A stretch of 64,000 nt of DNA from Arcobacteraceae bacterium (GCA_023138835.1 JAGLOP010000001.1:124001-188000); one strand, 5' to 3'; counted from the stretch's first letter, positions 1-11,522 are shown. Notes: generated by a model from the letters alone, not told the origin. Numbers and translations: made by a program.

Positions 1-1088
1 AAATCAGGTTTATCAACTAAAACTTGCCTGTCAAATCTACCGGGTCGCAACAATGCAGGATCTAAAATTTCAGGTCTATTTGTAGCTGCTAATATAATTA
101 CAGGAGCTTCTCCATCACCTTTAAATCCATCCATCTCTGCTAATAGTTGATTTAAAGTTTGCTCTCTTTCATCATTTCCACCAATTCCACCGCTCGCTCG
201 GCTTTTACCAATAGCATCAATCTCATCAATAAAAATAATCGCAGGTGCTACTTTTTTAGCTTGTTCAAACAAATCTCGTACCCTGCTTGCCCCTACTCCA
301 ACAAACATCTCAATAAATGAAGAACCGGTCACACTTAAAAATTCAACATTTGCTTCACCTGCAACTGCTTTGGCTAATAAAGTTTTACCGGTACCTGGAG
401 GTCCTACAAGTAAAACACCTTTTGGTATTTGAGCACCCAAATTTATATATTTATCAGGAGATTTAAGAAATTCAACTATCTCAGCAACTTCCTCTTTAGC
501 TTCTTTATTTCCAGCCATATCTGCAAATGTTACATTTGGTTTTTCACTGTTTATCATCTTCTTAGCACCACCCATACCAAGAATTCCACCGGCACCGCCA
601 CCCATAGATTTTGACATTCTTTTAGCTAAAAACATCCAAATACCAAAGAAAATAGCTAAAGGCAATATCCAGCCAAATAACATATCTGCAAATAAATTTT
701 GTTCATTTACTCCACCATAAGCAATATCATTTGCTTCAAGCAAAGGGATTAATGTATCATCAGGAATTACCCTTAATGCTCTATAAGTTATTTGAGACCC
801 GTGTGTTGCTTTAGATGTTGCTTTTATACCGGTATCACCAATACCAACATACTCAATTTGTCCATTTTTAATTAATTGTTTTAAATCAGAATACGAGACT
901 TTTTTGTAACTGGTTTGTCCATAAGATGCCTGTCCGCCATTTGCATTCATATCATCTTGAGGAAAAAAACTTTTAAATGCCATAATGGTAACCAAAGAAA
1001 ATAGTACAAATACTATCATTGGATTATTTTCAAAAAAATTCTTATTCTTATTATCGTTATTGTTTTTATTATCGTTATTATTTCTCAT
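1..1088 (-). CDS. ftsH: ATP-dependent zinc metalloprotease FtsH (C-terminal part cut off by window start)
   Basis: Reverse-strand reading from ATG at 1088: [10 protein letters not shown]... then [18 protein letters not shown] (Walker A), [11 protein letters not shown] (Walker B), [20 protein letters not shown] (SRH); open through position 1. Confidence 0.95.
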   Translation of the reverse strand, partial: MRNNNDNKNNNDNKNKNFFENNPMIVFVLFSLVTIMAFKSFFPQDDMNANGGQASYGQTSYKKVSYSDLKQLIKNGQIEYVGIGDTGIKATSKATHGSQITYRALRVIPDDTLIPLLEANDIAYGGVNEQNLFADMLFGWILPLAIFFGIWMFLAKRMSKSMGGGAGGILGMGGAKKMINSEKPNVTFADMAGNKEAKEEVAEIVEFLKSPDKYINLGAQIPKGVLLVGPPGTGKTLLAKAVAGEANVEFLSVTGSSFIEMFVGVGASRVRDLFEQAKKVAPAIIFIDEIDAIGKSRASGGIGGNDEREQTLNQLLAEMDGFKGDGEAPVIILAATNRPEILDPALLRPGRFDRQVLVDKPD

Positions 1089-1093
1089 ATTTT

Positions 1094-1927
1094 CTATTTG
1101 CTCCCATATTTTACTATTAAAGTAACCCATTCATTTTTTTGTATCTCTTCTATAAGTTCACAATCTTGGAACTTATTTAACACTTTATCTTTATACTTAT
1201 CCATTATCCCTGAAAGTATTATTATACCATTATTTTTAGTGACTTTTTTTAAATCTTTATTAATCATTATAAGTACATCTGCAACTATATTTGCTATTAC
1301 AACATCATAAGTTTTTATTGTGTCCTTACATGAACCTTCCCAAAAATTATCACAGCTAACACCATTAACTTCAAAGTTCTTAACAGCATCTTCAACTGCT
1401 ATAATATCTGTATCACAAATATCTACAACAGCTTCTAACTTTGCACTTGCAATTCCTAAAATACCACTTCCACAACCAACATCAATAACACTATCACCTT
1501 TTTGAACATATTTACTTATACTTTCTAAACAAGTACTTGTAGTTTCATGATGTCCGCTGCCAAATGTCAATGCAGGGTCTATTAAAATATTTTTTTTAGT
1601 ATCATTAGGCTCTGCCCAACTAGGATGAATATAAAAATCACCCACTTCAATAGCTTTTACAGAATCTTGATAAGCTTTAATCCAATCAATATTTTCTTTT
1701 TTTTCCAGTGTAGTTTTGCAACTAATCTCACTGTTGAATGCGCGAGTAAGCTCATTGGCAAACGCTATCATACCAGCTTCAATATCCACTAAATCATCTT
1801 CACTTCGAATAATTATAGTGCCATCAAGCTCTTCTATTGCTTCATCAACCAGACTAACAGCCAAATCCAAAAATAATTCATAGTACGATTCTGGTTGTAT
1901 TATAAGTTCATAATAAAATTTATTCAA
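1094..1927 (-). CDS. prmA: Ribosomal protein L11 methyltransferase
   Basis: [18 protein letters not shown] and [21 protein letters not shown]-binding motifs. Confidence 0.92.
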   Translation of the reverse strand: MNKFYYELIIQPESYYELFLDLAVSLVDEAIEELDGTIIIRSEDDLVDIEAGMIAFANELTRAFNSEISCKTTLEKKENIDWIKAYQDSVKAIEVGDFYIHPSWAEPNDTKKNILIDPALTFGSGHHETTSTCLESISKYVQKGDSVIDVGCGSGILGIASAKLEAVVDICDTDIIAVEDAVKNFEVNGVSCDNFWEGSCKDTIKTYDVVIANIVADVLIMINKDLKKVTKNNGIIILSGIMDKYKDKVLNKFQDCELIEEIQKNEWVTLIVKYGSK

Positions 1928-1992
1928 TTATCTTTACCTTTTATAAAATAAGGTAGATTGTATCTAAAGTTGGTGGGATATTTGCTGAAATA

Positions 1993-3000
1993 TTATTTAA
2001 GTAAAAAAACCACTTCATCATATTTATTTAAAAAATATGAGTGAACTATTTTGAAGCCTAATTTTTTAATATTAAACTGTTCTTTTTTCTTTTCTTTATG
2101 TGAAATAAATAACATTAACATATCAATATTTTCTTTCATATTTTCTATTAGATTATAACCACCCTCAATCATAATAAAGTTATTATTTTTAAGTTCTTCT
2201 AAATTATTAGTAATATTTACTTTTCTATTTGGTACATTAAAAAGCGGTATTGTTGTATCAAATTCTTTATTTTTAGAATAGATTAAAATATCTGAGCTTT
2301 TCGTTATTTTTGCAAATCGACTATCCAAAGTTGGTCTATCAATTCTTACTGTTTGACCACCAATCACCATTAATGACAATTTTGTCCTAATATTATGCAC
2401 CAAATCCAAACTATCTTGTGTAGTTATATAACCGCCTGTCACACTTCCATCTTCTCTCATAGCTAGTTTAAAAAAAGTGAAATTCTTCTGTTGCCATTTG
2501 ATAAATGGTAATAATAAATCATTAGCCTCTTCTTTACAAATATCAGTTATCACTTCAATATCTGCATTTTCAAGTCTTTGTTTTCCGCCGCTAGCTTCAT
2601 TATTTGGGTCAAGCATTCCAATTACAACTTTTTTAATATTTATATTTTCAAGTAACATTGCACAAGCGGGAGTACGACCAATATGATTACAGGGTTCCAA
2701 AGTTACATAAATTGTACAATCTTTGAAAAAGTTATTATGGTTTTGTATTAAAAAGTTATGGATATCTGATGAGCTTTCTAAATTTTTAATTTGTGAGTTT
2801 GGATAAGTTGTAAGATATGCAGATTTAAGTGCATTTACTTCTGCATGAGCCAGTCCTGCTTCTTTATGAGCTTCTACCGCTAATACTTCATCATCTTTTA
2901 CAACACAAGCACCAACAGCAGGATTTGGATAAGTTAAAAATTGATATTTCCAAGCTTCAGTAATGGCAAGCTTCATATAAAAGCTGTCATTTTGAAGCAT
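1993..3000 (-). CDS. ribD: Riboflavin biosynthesis deaminase/reductase RibD
   Basis: AHAEVNAL and TLEPCNHIGRTPACA zinc deaminase motifs, reductase-like C-terminus. Confidence 0.88.
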   Translation of the reverse strand: MLQNDSFYMKLAITEAWKYQFLTYPNPAVGACVVKDDEVLAVEAHKEAGLAHAEVNALKSAYLTTYPNSQIKNLESSSDIHNFLIQNHNNFFKDCTIYVTLEPCNHIGRTPACAMLLENINIKKVVIGMLDPNNEASGGKQRLENADIEVITDICKEEANDLLLPFIKWQQKNFTFFKLAMREDGSVTGGYITTQDSLDLVHNIRTKLSLMVIGGQTVRIDRPTLDSRFAKITKSSDILIYSKNKEFDTTIPLFNVPNRKVNITNNLEELKNNNFIMIEGGYNLIENMKENIDMLMLFISHKEKKKEQFNIKKLGFKIVHSYFLNKYDEVVFLLK

Positions 3001-3006
3001 ATTAAA

Positions 3007-3447
3007 TTATTTTTTCCATTTGAAAGTAGTAGAAGCAGATAATACATCATCAAACTTAACTGTTTGAGTATCTCCCTGCATATCTTTTATAGTTAAAGTA
3101 CCATCTTCGTCAGCTTGTACTAATTCACCCTTTACAATTTCCATAGAGTATTCTTTAATCTTTACATTTTCCCCGACTGAACCTATAAAATGGTTTAGAG
3201 TTTTTAATTTTCTCTCAATTCCCGGGCTGCTTACTTCAAGTTTATATTTGCCGTTCATTGGCTCATTTACATCTAAAAGCGGTGATACCATACGGCTTAC
3301 TTCGGCACATTTGTCAAGACTGATTCCATCCGGACTTGAGATATAAATTCTAAAAATATTATTATCATGTTCCCTAGCTGTTGTTGTATCATAAAGCCTC
3401 ACACCACAACCCTCAACAGCTATTTTAATTGATTCTTCTAATTCCAT
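3007..3447 (-). CDS. rimP: Ribosome maturation factor RimP
   Basis: SPGIERKLKTLNHF motif; position next to rbfA-infB. Confidence 0.88.
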   Translation of the reverse strand: MELEESIKIAVEGCGVRLYDTTTAREHDNNIFRIYISSPDGISLDKCAEVSRMVSPLLDVNEPMNGKYKLEVSSPGIERKLKTLNHFIGSVGENVKIKEYSMEIVKGELVQADEDGTLTIKDMQGDTQTVKFDDVLSASTTFKWKK

Positions 3448-3449
3448 AA

Positions 3450-3818
3450 TTAATCTTTCCCATCTTCTTTTTTAGAAGCAATCTGAGCAAACAGATCTTC
3501 CATTTTATTTCTTTTATCAAGCATATCATCTTTTTGGAATGTAAAATCTGGACATTTATACCACCCGGTTGCATTTAAACAATGACTTTTAATACGACCA
3601 CTTGCTTTTCTTAAAAGTTGTCTTATCTCTTTAAGTTCAGCATTATTATAATCGCTACCGTCAAAATAAACTCTAGCATCATATTTACCATTTTTACAAT
3701 CAACTTCAGTAATAGGCAAAGAGTTTATTCGGCTATCATTTAATTCACTCAAAGCCTCAGGGATCAACTCCATAAGCAAAGACTCTGTTCTCTGTAAATT
3801 TATACTTTTATCGTGCAT
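3450..3818 (-). CDS. rbfA: Ribosome-binding factor A
   Basis: Size and synteny rimP-rbfA-infB. Confidence 0.85.
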   Translation of the reverse strand: MHDKSINLQRTESLLMELIPEALSELNDSRINSLPITEVDCKNGKYDARVYFDGSDYNNAELKEIRQLLRKASGRIKSHCLNATGWYKCPDFTFQKDDMLDKRNKMEDLFAQIASKKEDGKD

Positions 3819-3871
3819 TTAATTCACCTTTCAACAATTGAGTAATACTTAGTTTTGTGAAAGATTGAATA

Positions 3872-6652
3872 TTAGTCAATTGTTTGTGCTTCTTTGTGTT
3901 CTATGAATGTCTCTATATAGTCATTAACTTGTAAGTCATTGAATTTTTCAAATATAATACCACATTCAAATCCGTTAGCAACTTCTTTAACATCATCTTT
4001 AAATCTTTTAAGTGATTTAATAGCACCTGTATAAATAACAACACCATCACGAATTACTCTAGCCATTCCACCACGTACAACTTTACCGTCTGTAACTTTA
4101 CATCCTGCAACAGTTCCTACTTTTGGAACAACAAATGTTTCAAGAATATTAGCCTGACCGGTATTTTCTTCAACTACAATCTCTTGCATCATACCAGATA
4201 ATGTATCTTTAATATCATCTATTAATTGATAAATAATAGAATAAGTTTTAATCTCAATTCCATCAGCTTTAGCTTTAGTTTTAACACTTCCTGTAGGTCT
4301 TACATTAAATCCTAAAATAATTGTATTTTCCCCAGCCGCTGCTAAACTTAAATCAGCTTCAGTAATTCCACCGACACCGGCACTTAAAACTTTTACTTTT
4401 ACTTCATCATTTTTAATAGCTTCTAAACTTCCTTTAATAGCTTCCAAAGAACCACCCGCATCAGCTTTAATAATTACCGGTAGTGCTTGAATTTTACCTT
4501 CAGCAATTAATCCGGCCATCTCATCAAGTGTAACTTTAGTAGAGTGACTTAATTCTTTAGCACGTGCATGTTCAGCTCTTGTAGTTGCAATCTCTTTAGC
4601 TTCATTGATACTGTTTTGAGCAACAAGTGAAACACCCGTAATAGGAACTTCACCAAGTCCTACTACTTGACCTGTATGACTAAGTCCAAGTTCTTTTACA
4701 GATTTACCTTGGTCGTTCATAATTGCTTTTACTTTACCAAATGTTGTATCAGCAACAATACTGTCACCAACTCTTAAAGTACCATTTTGAACAATAATTG
4801 TTGCAACCGGACCTCTACCTTTTTGTGTAGAAGATTCTAATACTGTTGCCTTACAAAGTGCAGTAGGATCTGCTTGTAATTCTAAAAGTTCAGCTGATAA
4901 ATTAATAGTTTCAAGTAAATCTTCAATACCCATTCCAGTTTGAGCAGAAACAGGAATAAATTCAATATCCCCACCCCAGTCAGCCGCCATCATATCATGC
5001 TCTGCCATTCCAGATTTAACCATATCAAGATTTGCAGCTTCTTTATCCATTTTATTAACAGCAACAATTATTGGAGCGCCACTCTCTTTAGCTGCCTTAA
5101 TAGACTCTATAGTTTGAGGTTTAACACCATCATCAGCAGCAACAACAATAATAATAATATCAGTAACCTTTGCACCTCTAACTCTCATAGCTTTAAATGC
5201 TTCATGCCCCGGAGTATCTACAAATGTAATGTCATGACCATTTTTATTAATAGTATACGCTGAGATATGTTGAGTAATACCGCCAGCTTCACCTGCCGCT
5301 ACTCTACTACTTCTGATTTTATCAAGAAGTGAAGTTTTACCATGGTCAACATGTCCCATAATAGTTACAACAGGAGGTCTTGAAACAAAATTAGTTGTAT
5401 CAATCTCTTCATCTTCATAAGCTTCTTCATAATTTACTTCTTCAAGTTCATCTTTAATAGTAATTTCAATTTCATACTCTTCACCTAAAATTTCAATCTC
5501 ATCATTTCCTAAGAAATCATTTTTAGTTACCATCATACCAAGCATAAATAGTTTACCTATAACATCACCAGCAGTTTTGCCGATTTTTTCAGCGAACTCA
5601 TGTACTCTACATTGTTCAGGAATAGTAACTTCTGTAATATCTTCAACGTCTAGAGGCTTCACATATTTCTTCTTCCTACCGCCTCTTTTAAGTCCACGAG
5701 GTCTATTACCAAATGCGCTAGGCCTATTTGGTCTGTTTTGATCTGTTTGTTTTTTTCTTGGAGGTTCTTGTAAGAATTTAGATGTTTCCATTAAGTTCAT
5801 ATCATGAAGCATAATCTCTTCACCTATTATAGAATCATCACTTGCTTTAAAATCACTGCTGGTATCAACATGTAAAACCTTTCCATGCTCATGCGATTTA
5901 GCTGGAATTCTTTTAGTTTGTTTTTTTGCTCTAGGAGTATATGATTCTTTTAATTCAGGAGTTTTACCAAATAATTCACTCATAGATTTCATTGATTGTT
6001 TTTTAGCATTCTCGTCATTTGTATTATAAGTTGGATGTGTAATTACAGGTTTTCTTTTCTTAACAATTGTTAAACCTCTTTTTTTCAATACAATTTTTTC
6101 ACCATTTACATTGCTGCCAACTAATGGCTTAGGAGCTTGAGGTTCCTCTTTTTGAACAACTTTTTCAACTTTAGGTTCCTCTTTAACTACAGGCTTAACA
6201 ATAGGAGTCTCTTCTTTAACTTCAACAGTTTTTACAACTTTTTCTACTTTAGATTTTACTTCAATTGCTTCTTTAGCTAAATCTTTTTTCGATGATACTT
6301 TTGTGATTCCTTTATTTACCGGTGCTTTTTTAACAACTGGTTTAGCAGGAGACTCTTCTTTTGGCTTTATAGCTTCTTTAACTTCTTGCTTTTTAGGAGT
6401 TTCTTCAACTTTCTCTTCTACTTTAACTTCAGCTTTTTCAACTATTTCTTGTTTTTTTACTGATTCTTTTTGCTTTAAAAGTTTACTCTTTCCAGTCATA
6501 ATATAGCTTGTTATCTCTTCAGCAACATCATCTGAAACAGAACTTTGAACAGATTTTAATTCTATCCCTAAGTCTGAAGCTTTACTTATAACTTCAGCAC
6601 TTGTTGCTCCTGATTCTTCTGCTATTTCATATACTCTTACTTTATCATCCAT
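3872..6652 (-). CDS. infB: Translation initiation factor IF-2
   Basis: VTIMGHVDHGKTSLLDKIR, VDTPGHEAF, NKMDK; long charged N-terminal region. Confidence 0.97.
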   Translation of the reverse strand: MDDKVRVYEIAEESGATSAEVISKASDLGIELKSVQSSVSDDVAEEITSYIMTGKSKLLKQKESVKKQEIVEKAEVKVEEKVEETPKKQEVKEAIKPKEESPAKPVVKKAPVNKGITKVSSKKDLAKEAIEVKSKVEKVVKTVEVKEETPIVKPVVKEEPKVEKVVQKEEPQAPKPLVGSNVNGEKIVLKKRGLTIVKKRKPVITHPTYNTNDENAKKQSMKSMSELFGKTPELKESYTPRAKKQTKRIPAKSHEHGKVLHVDTSSDFKASDDSIIGEEIMLHDMNLMETSKFLQEPPRKKQTDQNRPNRPSAFGNRPRGLKRGGRKKKYVKPLDVEDITEVTIPEQCRVHEFAEKIGKTAGDVIGKLFMLGMMVTKNDFLGNDEIEILGEEYEIEITIKDELEEVNYEEAYEDEEIDTTNFVSRPPVVTIMGHVDHGKTSLLDKIRSSRVAAGEAGGITQHISAYTINKNGHDITFVDTPGHEAFKAMRVRGAKVTDIIIIVVAADDGVKPQTIESIKAAKESGAPIIVAVNKMDKEAANLDMVKSGMAEHDMMAADWGGDIEFIPVSAQTGMGIEDLLETINLSAELLELQADPTALCKATVLESSTQKGRGPVATIIVQNGTLRVGDSIVADTTFGKVKAIMNDQGKSVKELGLSHTGQVVGLGEVPITGVSLVAQNSINEAKEIATTRAEHARAKELSHSTKVTLDEMAGLIAEGKIQALPVIIKADAGGSLEAIKGSLEAIKNDEVKVKVLSAGVGGITEADLSLAAAGENTIILGFNVRPTGSVKTKAKADGIEIKTYSIIYQLIDDIKDTLSGMMQEIVVEENTGQANILETFVVPKVGTVAGCKVTDGKVVRGGMARVIRDGVVIYTGAIKSLKRFKDDVKEVANGFECGIIFEKFNDLQVNDYIETFIEHKEAQTID

Positions 6653-6890
6653 TCTCTACTATCTCCTTAAGTTGTTCGAAATAATTATCTTTATTTCTAC
6701 ACTGTCTATACAGTGCCTTTTCGCATCTTTTTTGGTTTTTCAAACAATCATTGCATAAATAAAAACTTCTTCCACTGCCGCTAAAAGGCTTTAAGTTTTT
6801 ATCTATACACTGAAGTCTTACTAGTGTTGTTTGCTCAAATTTTTCTCTACAAGATATGCAAGTTCTTATAGGCTTTTTTAAATTAGTCAA
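6645..6890 (-). CDS. YlxR-like (DUF448) RNA-binding protein
   Basis: PIRTCISCREKF...GRSFYLCNDCL; overlaps the infB start. Confidence 0.85.
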   Translation of the reverse strand: MTNLKKPIRTCISCREKFEQTTLVRLQCIDKNLKPFSGSGRSFYLCNDCLKNQKRCEKALYRQCRNKDNYFEQLKEIVENG

Positions 6891-6910
6891 TCATTGTACC
6901 CAAAAAAAAC

Positions 6911-7792
6911 TTAATACTCTACTTGTACGCCATCGTTATCAAAATCACAGCTAAATATTTTAAAATGTCTAAAATTTTCTCGCAATTTTGATACTAAGTT
7001 TTTGGCATCTTGTTCATACACTAAACTAAAAAATGTAGATCCACTTCCTGAAAGTGTACTCATCAAAGCACCGTTTCGTAAAGCAATCTTTTGCACTGAA
7101 AAAAGCTCAGGCATCTGCTTCATTCTATAATATTGGTGTATTCTGTCTTTTGAAGCATCTCTTAACATATCCCAATTTTCACTCATAAAAGCTGCTGTTA
7201 TCAAAGAGCTGTGAGATATATTGAAAATTGTATCATCTTTATTATACTTATACGGTAAAGTTTTTCTTGAAAGATGTGTAGAAATTGGTCTATTTGGTAT
7301 TACTACAACAGCTTTTAAAGTTAACGGCAAGCTCTTCTTTATAAAATTAACTTCGTTGTCATTTACTGTCGCAACCGTAAAACCACCCATAACAGCAGGT
7401 GTTATATTATCGGGATGTGATTCAAATTGTAAAGCCAAATTAAGTAATTTTTGTTTAGCTAGTTCTATCCCTTCAATTGCATAAGCAGAAGCAATTGCAC
7501 TAATAATTACAGCACTGCTGCTTCCCAAACCTCTTGATAATGGCACTTCATTTTGGAATTCAAATCTAAACTGCTGTTTTTTACTACTGATATTTTTATG
7601 AAAATCATTAAATATTGTAATAAACATATTATTATCTTTTAGTTTTGGATTCTTCGAACCCTCACCCTTAAGTGATACACTATGAAACTTTGAAGGTACT
7701 ATTTTTACCTGATTTCGCAAATTTATTGCCAAACCCAAAGTATCAAATCCAGGTCCCAAATTTGCACTTGTCGCTGGTACACTAACTAACAT
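6911..7792 (-). CDS. thrB: Homoserine kinase (GHMP family)
   Basis: PATSANLGPGFDTLGLA, PLSRGLGSSSAVI, STLSGSGSTFF. Confidence 0.93.
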   Translation of the reverse strand: MLVSVPATSANLGPGFDTLGLAINLRNQVKIVPSKFHSVSLKGEGSKNPKLKDNNMFITIFNDFHKNISSKKQQFRFEFQNEVPLSRGLGSSSAVIISAIASAYAIEGIELAKQKLLNLALQFESHPDNITPAVMGGFTVATVNDNEVNFIKKSLPLTLKAVVVIPNRPISTHLSRKTLPYKYNKDDTIFNISHSSLITAAFMSENWDMLRDASKDRIHQYYRMKQMPELFSVQKIALRNGALMSTLSGSGSTFFSLVYEQDAKNLVSKLRENFRHFKIFSCDFDNDGVQVEY

Positions 7793-7809
7793 ATCTACTC
7801 CTACTTTTT

Positions 7810-8265
7810 CTAATTAACTGCCGGAAGATTATAGTTTGGCAAACTATCTTCACTAAATATTTTTATATCTAAAACTTGTGGTAATTTAAAATCTTCCAAT
7901 TTTTTATCTTTTAAAAAATTAATCTCTATTTTACCATCTTTACTTTTAAAAAAATACTTTTTGGCAAGAGCTTTAATAGGACTGTTATTATTAAAATAAA
8001 ATCCGTCACAAGCCTTAAATGAAATATCATTTATAATACTCAAAGTTTTTAAAAACATATATGCAACTTTAATAGCCATAAAACTACCTGGACCATTAAC
8101 ATATAAAATTTCATCAATATTGTATTCTTTTAATACTTTATCAAAAATCATAGGCAAAACATCACTGGTCTTTCCCTCTTTTGAAATAGTTTCTATTAAT
8201 TTATTATTCTCATAAATTCCTACCAAAATAGGATTTGAAATCGAAATCACTAATACATTAATCAC
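7810..8265 (-). CDS. tsaB: Short TsaB-like protein (tRNA t6A pathway)
   Basis: VNGPGSFMAIKVAY resembles the TsaB GPGSFTGLR motif; only 151 aa. Confidence 0.55.
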   Translation of the reverse strand: MINVLVISISNPILVGIYENNKLIETISKEGKTSDVLPMIFDKVLKEYNIDEILYVNGPGSFMAIKVAYMFLKTLSIINDISFKACDGFYFNNNSPIKALAKKYFFKSKDGKIEINFLKDKKLEDFKLPQVLDIKIFSEDSLPNYNLPAVN

Positions 8266-8282
8266 TAATTTCTGCTCTCTCG

Positions 8283-9179
8283 TTAAGCTTTGGCATAAGC
8301 TAACTGCATCGCTTTAGCTTCTTCACGAGCTAATTCTAAATCCACAATTTCATAATTTGCAGGATCTTCCAAAAGCTTTTTTGTAAGTAAATGATTTAAA
8401 TGATGACTACCGGCATGTGCTCTATACTCACCAATCATCGTATATCCTAAAAGTGACATATCTCCAATTGCATCTAAAATTTTATGTCTTACAAATTCAT
8501 TATCGTATCTTAACCCCTCTGGATTGATTATTTTCTGTTCATCTAAAACTATAGCATTATCTAAACTTCCACCTTGAGCTAAACCGATACTTTGAAGATA
8601 TTGAACTTCATGTAAAAAACCAAAGGTTCTCGCTCGGCTTATATTTTCTTTATACTCTTCGATAGAATAATCAAACTTATAATGTTGTCCTGCAATGGCA
8701 GGATGGTCAAAAAGAATTGAAAAATCATAAATTATATGATTTGAGGGTTTTAACTTTACATATTTACCCTCAACTTTTATTTCTACTTCTTGTTTAATTA
8801 AAATAGCCTTCTTGGTTTCTTCTAACTGCTTAATACCAACCTCATCAATTAACATACAAAAACCACTGCTGCTACCATCTAATATAGGTACTTCATCATT
8901 ATCAAGTACCACACGAAGATTATCAATACCATAAGCATAAACAGCAGATAAAAGATGTTCGATTGTGGATATTACAACATCATCTTTACCAATTACCGTT
9001 GCCATTTTAGTATCTATTACATATTCCGGTGATAAAGGTATGGTTACCCCTTCGTCACTTCTATAAAATATAATACCGCTATTGGCTTCCAAAGGTTCCA
9101 AAGTCATTTTCACAGGTACTCCCTTATGAAGTCCCACTCCGACAATCTCAACACTTTTGGCTATTGTTCTTTGTTTCAT
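8283..9179 (-). CDS. lpxC: UDP-3-O-acyl-N-acetylglucosamine deacetylase
   Basis: STIEHLLSAVYAYGIDN, ILDGSS, HKILDAIGD motifs. Confidence 0.96.
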   Translation of the reverse strand: MKQRTIAKSVEIVGVGLHKGVPVKMTLEPLEANSGIIFYRSDEGVTIPLSPEYVIDTKMATVIGKDDVVISTIEHLLSAVYAYGIDNLRVVLDNDEVPILDGSSSGFCMLIDEVGIKQLEETKKAILIKQEVEIKVEGKYVKLKPSNHIIYDFSILFDHPAIAGQHYKFDYSIEEYKENISRARTFGFLHEVQYLQSIGLAQGGSLDNAIVLDEQKIINPEGLRYDNEFVRHKILDAIGDMSLLGYTMIGEYRAHAGSHHLNHLLTKKLLEDPANYEIVDLELAREEAKAMQLAYAKA

Positions 9180-9189
9180 TAATCAGTCT

Positions 9190-10575
9190 TTACTTACTAT
9201 CGATTGCTTTTTTAGCGTTAGTTATCGTTTTCGTAATATTGTTTTTAATCCAATTCTTATCCATCCACTCCAATGGATTAACTTCAATACCTTGCACTAA
9301 TATACCAAAATGCAAATGGTCACCCATCACAGCACCAGTAGAACCTGTATTTGCTATTTTTTGCTTTGATTTCACCATTTGTCCCATTTCTACATGTGAA
9401 CTACTAGTATGTGCATATAATGAAAATAATCCCATTTGATGATCAATGACAATTGTATTTCCATAAATTCCCAAATACTCATTAAAGATAACTTTACCGT
9501 CATTTGACAGTTTAATAGGAGCGCTTCTTACACTTGCCCAATCCATACCCAAATGCCAAGCTTCATCAATCTTTTCACCTTCATAAAAGTAAGACCTTCT
9601 CTCTGCAAATCCGGCAGCAGTTTTTGAACCTCTTAATCTTTTAAATCGCTTAATATCAAAATTATCAATTTTTGATCTGTCCATATGTTTTACAGCAAGT
9701 GTTCGCAAGGTATTTACATTTTTTTCTCTTAAAATTTTATTTTGTTCTATAAATCTTTTTGGCAACTCTATAGGTATTAATTCTCCGCTTTGCTCTAGTA
9801 CGGTAGTACTGACACTTTCTATAAAATTTGAATTGATTTTAATAATATCTTTTTTTACTTTTAAAGCTTGAATATAAAAAGGGATTTTTGTGATTGTTTT
9901 ATTCCCTGCTTTATCGATAGCTATAAGATTAATTCTTTTAAATTTATCAATATTTACATCCCATGCGATTAAAGATACAAAATAACTATCTTTATAAAAC
10001 GGTACTAAATCAAATTTCGTTTTATCGTTAAAAGAGATATAAGCATCTTGTAAATTTTCATCTTCAACTTTTACAATAACAATTCCACTGCCTCCCCGCC
10101 TGATATATCTTGAGTTCTCAATTATTTGAGCAGTTGGCTTTTTAATATCAAGATTGATTCGTACTTTTTTAGTTGCCATATTACCATTTAAATAATTCCA
10201 TTTGCTATTATCAACAACTTCTATATCTAACGATACATCATTGCCTTTATAAAACATATCAAACTTTGGAGGTTCTATTTCTAATGTTATATCTGTTTCC
10301 TTGCCGGTTAAAACTTCATTGTTTAAATCAATACTTTTTTGACCGTCATTATATACAATTTTATAATATTTAATACCGCTAGCATCACTTAACTGTATTT
10401 CTAATTTACTTTTTAAATTCCAATAAATTTCATCTTCAATTACTATATTTGGTTCAGTTTGTTCAAATTGTGGAGAAACCATCACAAAACCAACAGCACC
10501 AAAAAGTAATATAAAAATCAAACCTACAATATATTTCATAAAACTATTTTTTTTAGTTATATAATCATTTCTCAT
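9190..10575 (-). CDS. M23-family metallopeptidase, membrane anchored
   Basis: HLGMDWASV, LYAHTSSS, GDHLHFGI; N-terminal TM. Confidence 0.9.
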   Translation of the reverse strand: MRNDYITKKNSFMKYIVGLIFILLFGAVGFVMVSPQFEQTEPNIVIEDEIYWNLKSKLEIQLSDASGIKYYKIVYNDGQKSIDLNNEVLTGKETDITLEIEPPKFDMFYKGNDVSLDIEVVDNSKWNYLNGNMATKKVRINLDIKKPTAQIIENSRYIRRGGSGIVIVKVEDENLQDAYISFNDKTKFDLVPFYKDSYFVSLIAWDVNIDKFKRINLIAIDKAGNKTITKIPFYIQALKVKKDIIKINSNFIESVSTTVLEQSGELIPIELPKRFIEQNKILREKNVNTLRTLAVKHMDRSKIDNFDIKRFKRLRGSKTAAGFAERRSYFYEGEKIDEAWHLGMDWASVRSAPIKLSNDGKVIFNEYLGIYGNTIVIDHQMGLFSLYAHTSSSHVEMGQMVKSKQKIANTGSTGAVMGDHLHFGILVQGIEVNPLEWMDKNWIKNNITKTITNAKKAIDSK

Positions 10576-10577
10576 CT

Positions 10578-11522
10578 TTAAATATTATCCTTAATATAAT
10601 TTAATACCATATCTTTTGCCTCAAATACATCACTAGTTTTACAAGTACAACCGGCAGCCATCTTATGACCGCCTCCGTCAAAATAAGCAGCTATAGAAGT
10701 CACATCTACATCATTTTTACTTCGTATGGACACTCTGGTGCTTCCATTACTTACTCTAAAAAATATTGCAATATCTACAATTGCAATATTTAAAACCATA
10801 TTTACAACATCTTCACACTCTCTATAATCAGCTCCTGTTTCTTCCAGCCAATCAGTCTTTACATAAATAGTCGCTACCTTCCCTTCAAAATGAAGTTCTA
10901 AACTTTCCAAAATCTTAGGCAGCAACCTATATTTCGCCAAACTGTCTCTTCTTGTTAGCTTAGTTGCGATATCACTCGGGCTTAAACCTAAACTTACCAA
11001 TTCATTAGAAACTTTAAAAGTACTCTCATCACATCTTGGTGTACTGAATTTTAAACTGTCATCATAAATGCCGGTATAAAGGCACTCAGCTGTTTGTTTT
11101 GATATATTTAATTTATTATGTTTAAAAAACTGATATAAAACCTCTGCAGAACTAGCTTTATTTTCATCAATTATATTGATTATACCAAAATTATCATTAG
11201 ACTTATGATGGTCATAATTTATCACCTTTATATCATCGCTAAACTCAACACCGACTCTACTTTTGTTTGCACAGTCAACATAAATAATTAAATCAAAAAA
11301 CTTTGGTATTTGATCAGTTATTTTATCAAATTTACTTAAAAAATTTAAATTTTGAGGTAAGCGTTTCATCTTATTAAAGACTTTATGTTTTATTTTATTT
11401 TCATAAAAATAATTTGATAAGGCTAAGGCACACGATATAGTATCTGCATCAGGATTTATGTGAGTTACCACTAAAATATAGTGAGCATCTTCTATTAACT
11501 TTAAGGCTTGTTTGTAAATCAT
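10578..11522 (-). CDS. DHH/DHHA1 phosphoesterase (NrnA-like)
   Basis: THINPDADTI, VDCAN, YDHHKSN, FDGGGHKMAAG. Confidence 0.88.
   Translation of the reverse strand: MIYKQALKLIEDAHYILVVTHINPDADTISCALALSNYFYENKIKHKVFNKMKRLPQNLNFLSKFDKITDQIPKFFDLIIYVDCANKSRVGVEFSDDIKVINYDHHKSNDNFGIINIIDENKASSAEVLYQFFKHNKLNISKQTAECLYTGIYDDSLKFSTPRCDESTFKVSNELVSLGLSPSDIATKLTRRDSLAKYRLLPKILESLELHFEGKVATIYVKTDWLEETGADYRECEDVVNMVLNIAIVDIAIFFRVSNGSTRVSIRSKNDVDVTSIAAYFDGGGHKMAAGCTCKTSDVFEAKDMVLNYIKDNI

Noticed and set aside
429-614. Plus-strand ORF antisense to ftsH
   Set aside because: Fully inside ftsH coding sequence; no supporting signals.
4940-5263. Plus-strand ORF of 107 aa antisense to infB
   Set aside because: Lies fully within the conserved infB GTPase region on the opposite strand; Asn/Ser/Cys-rich composition typical of antisense artefacts.
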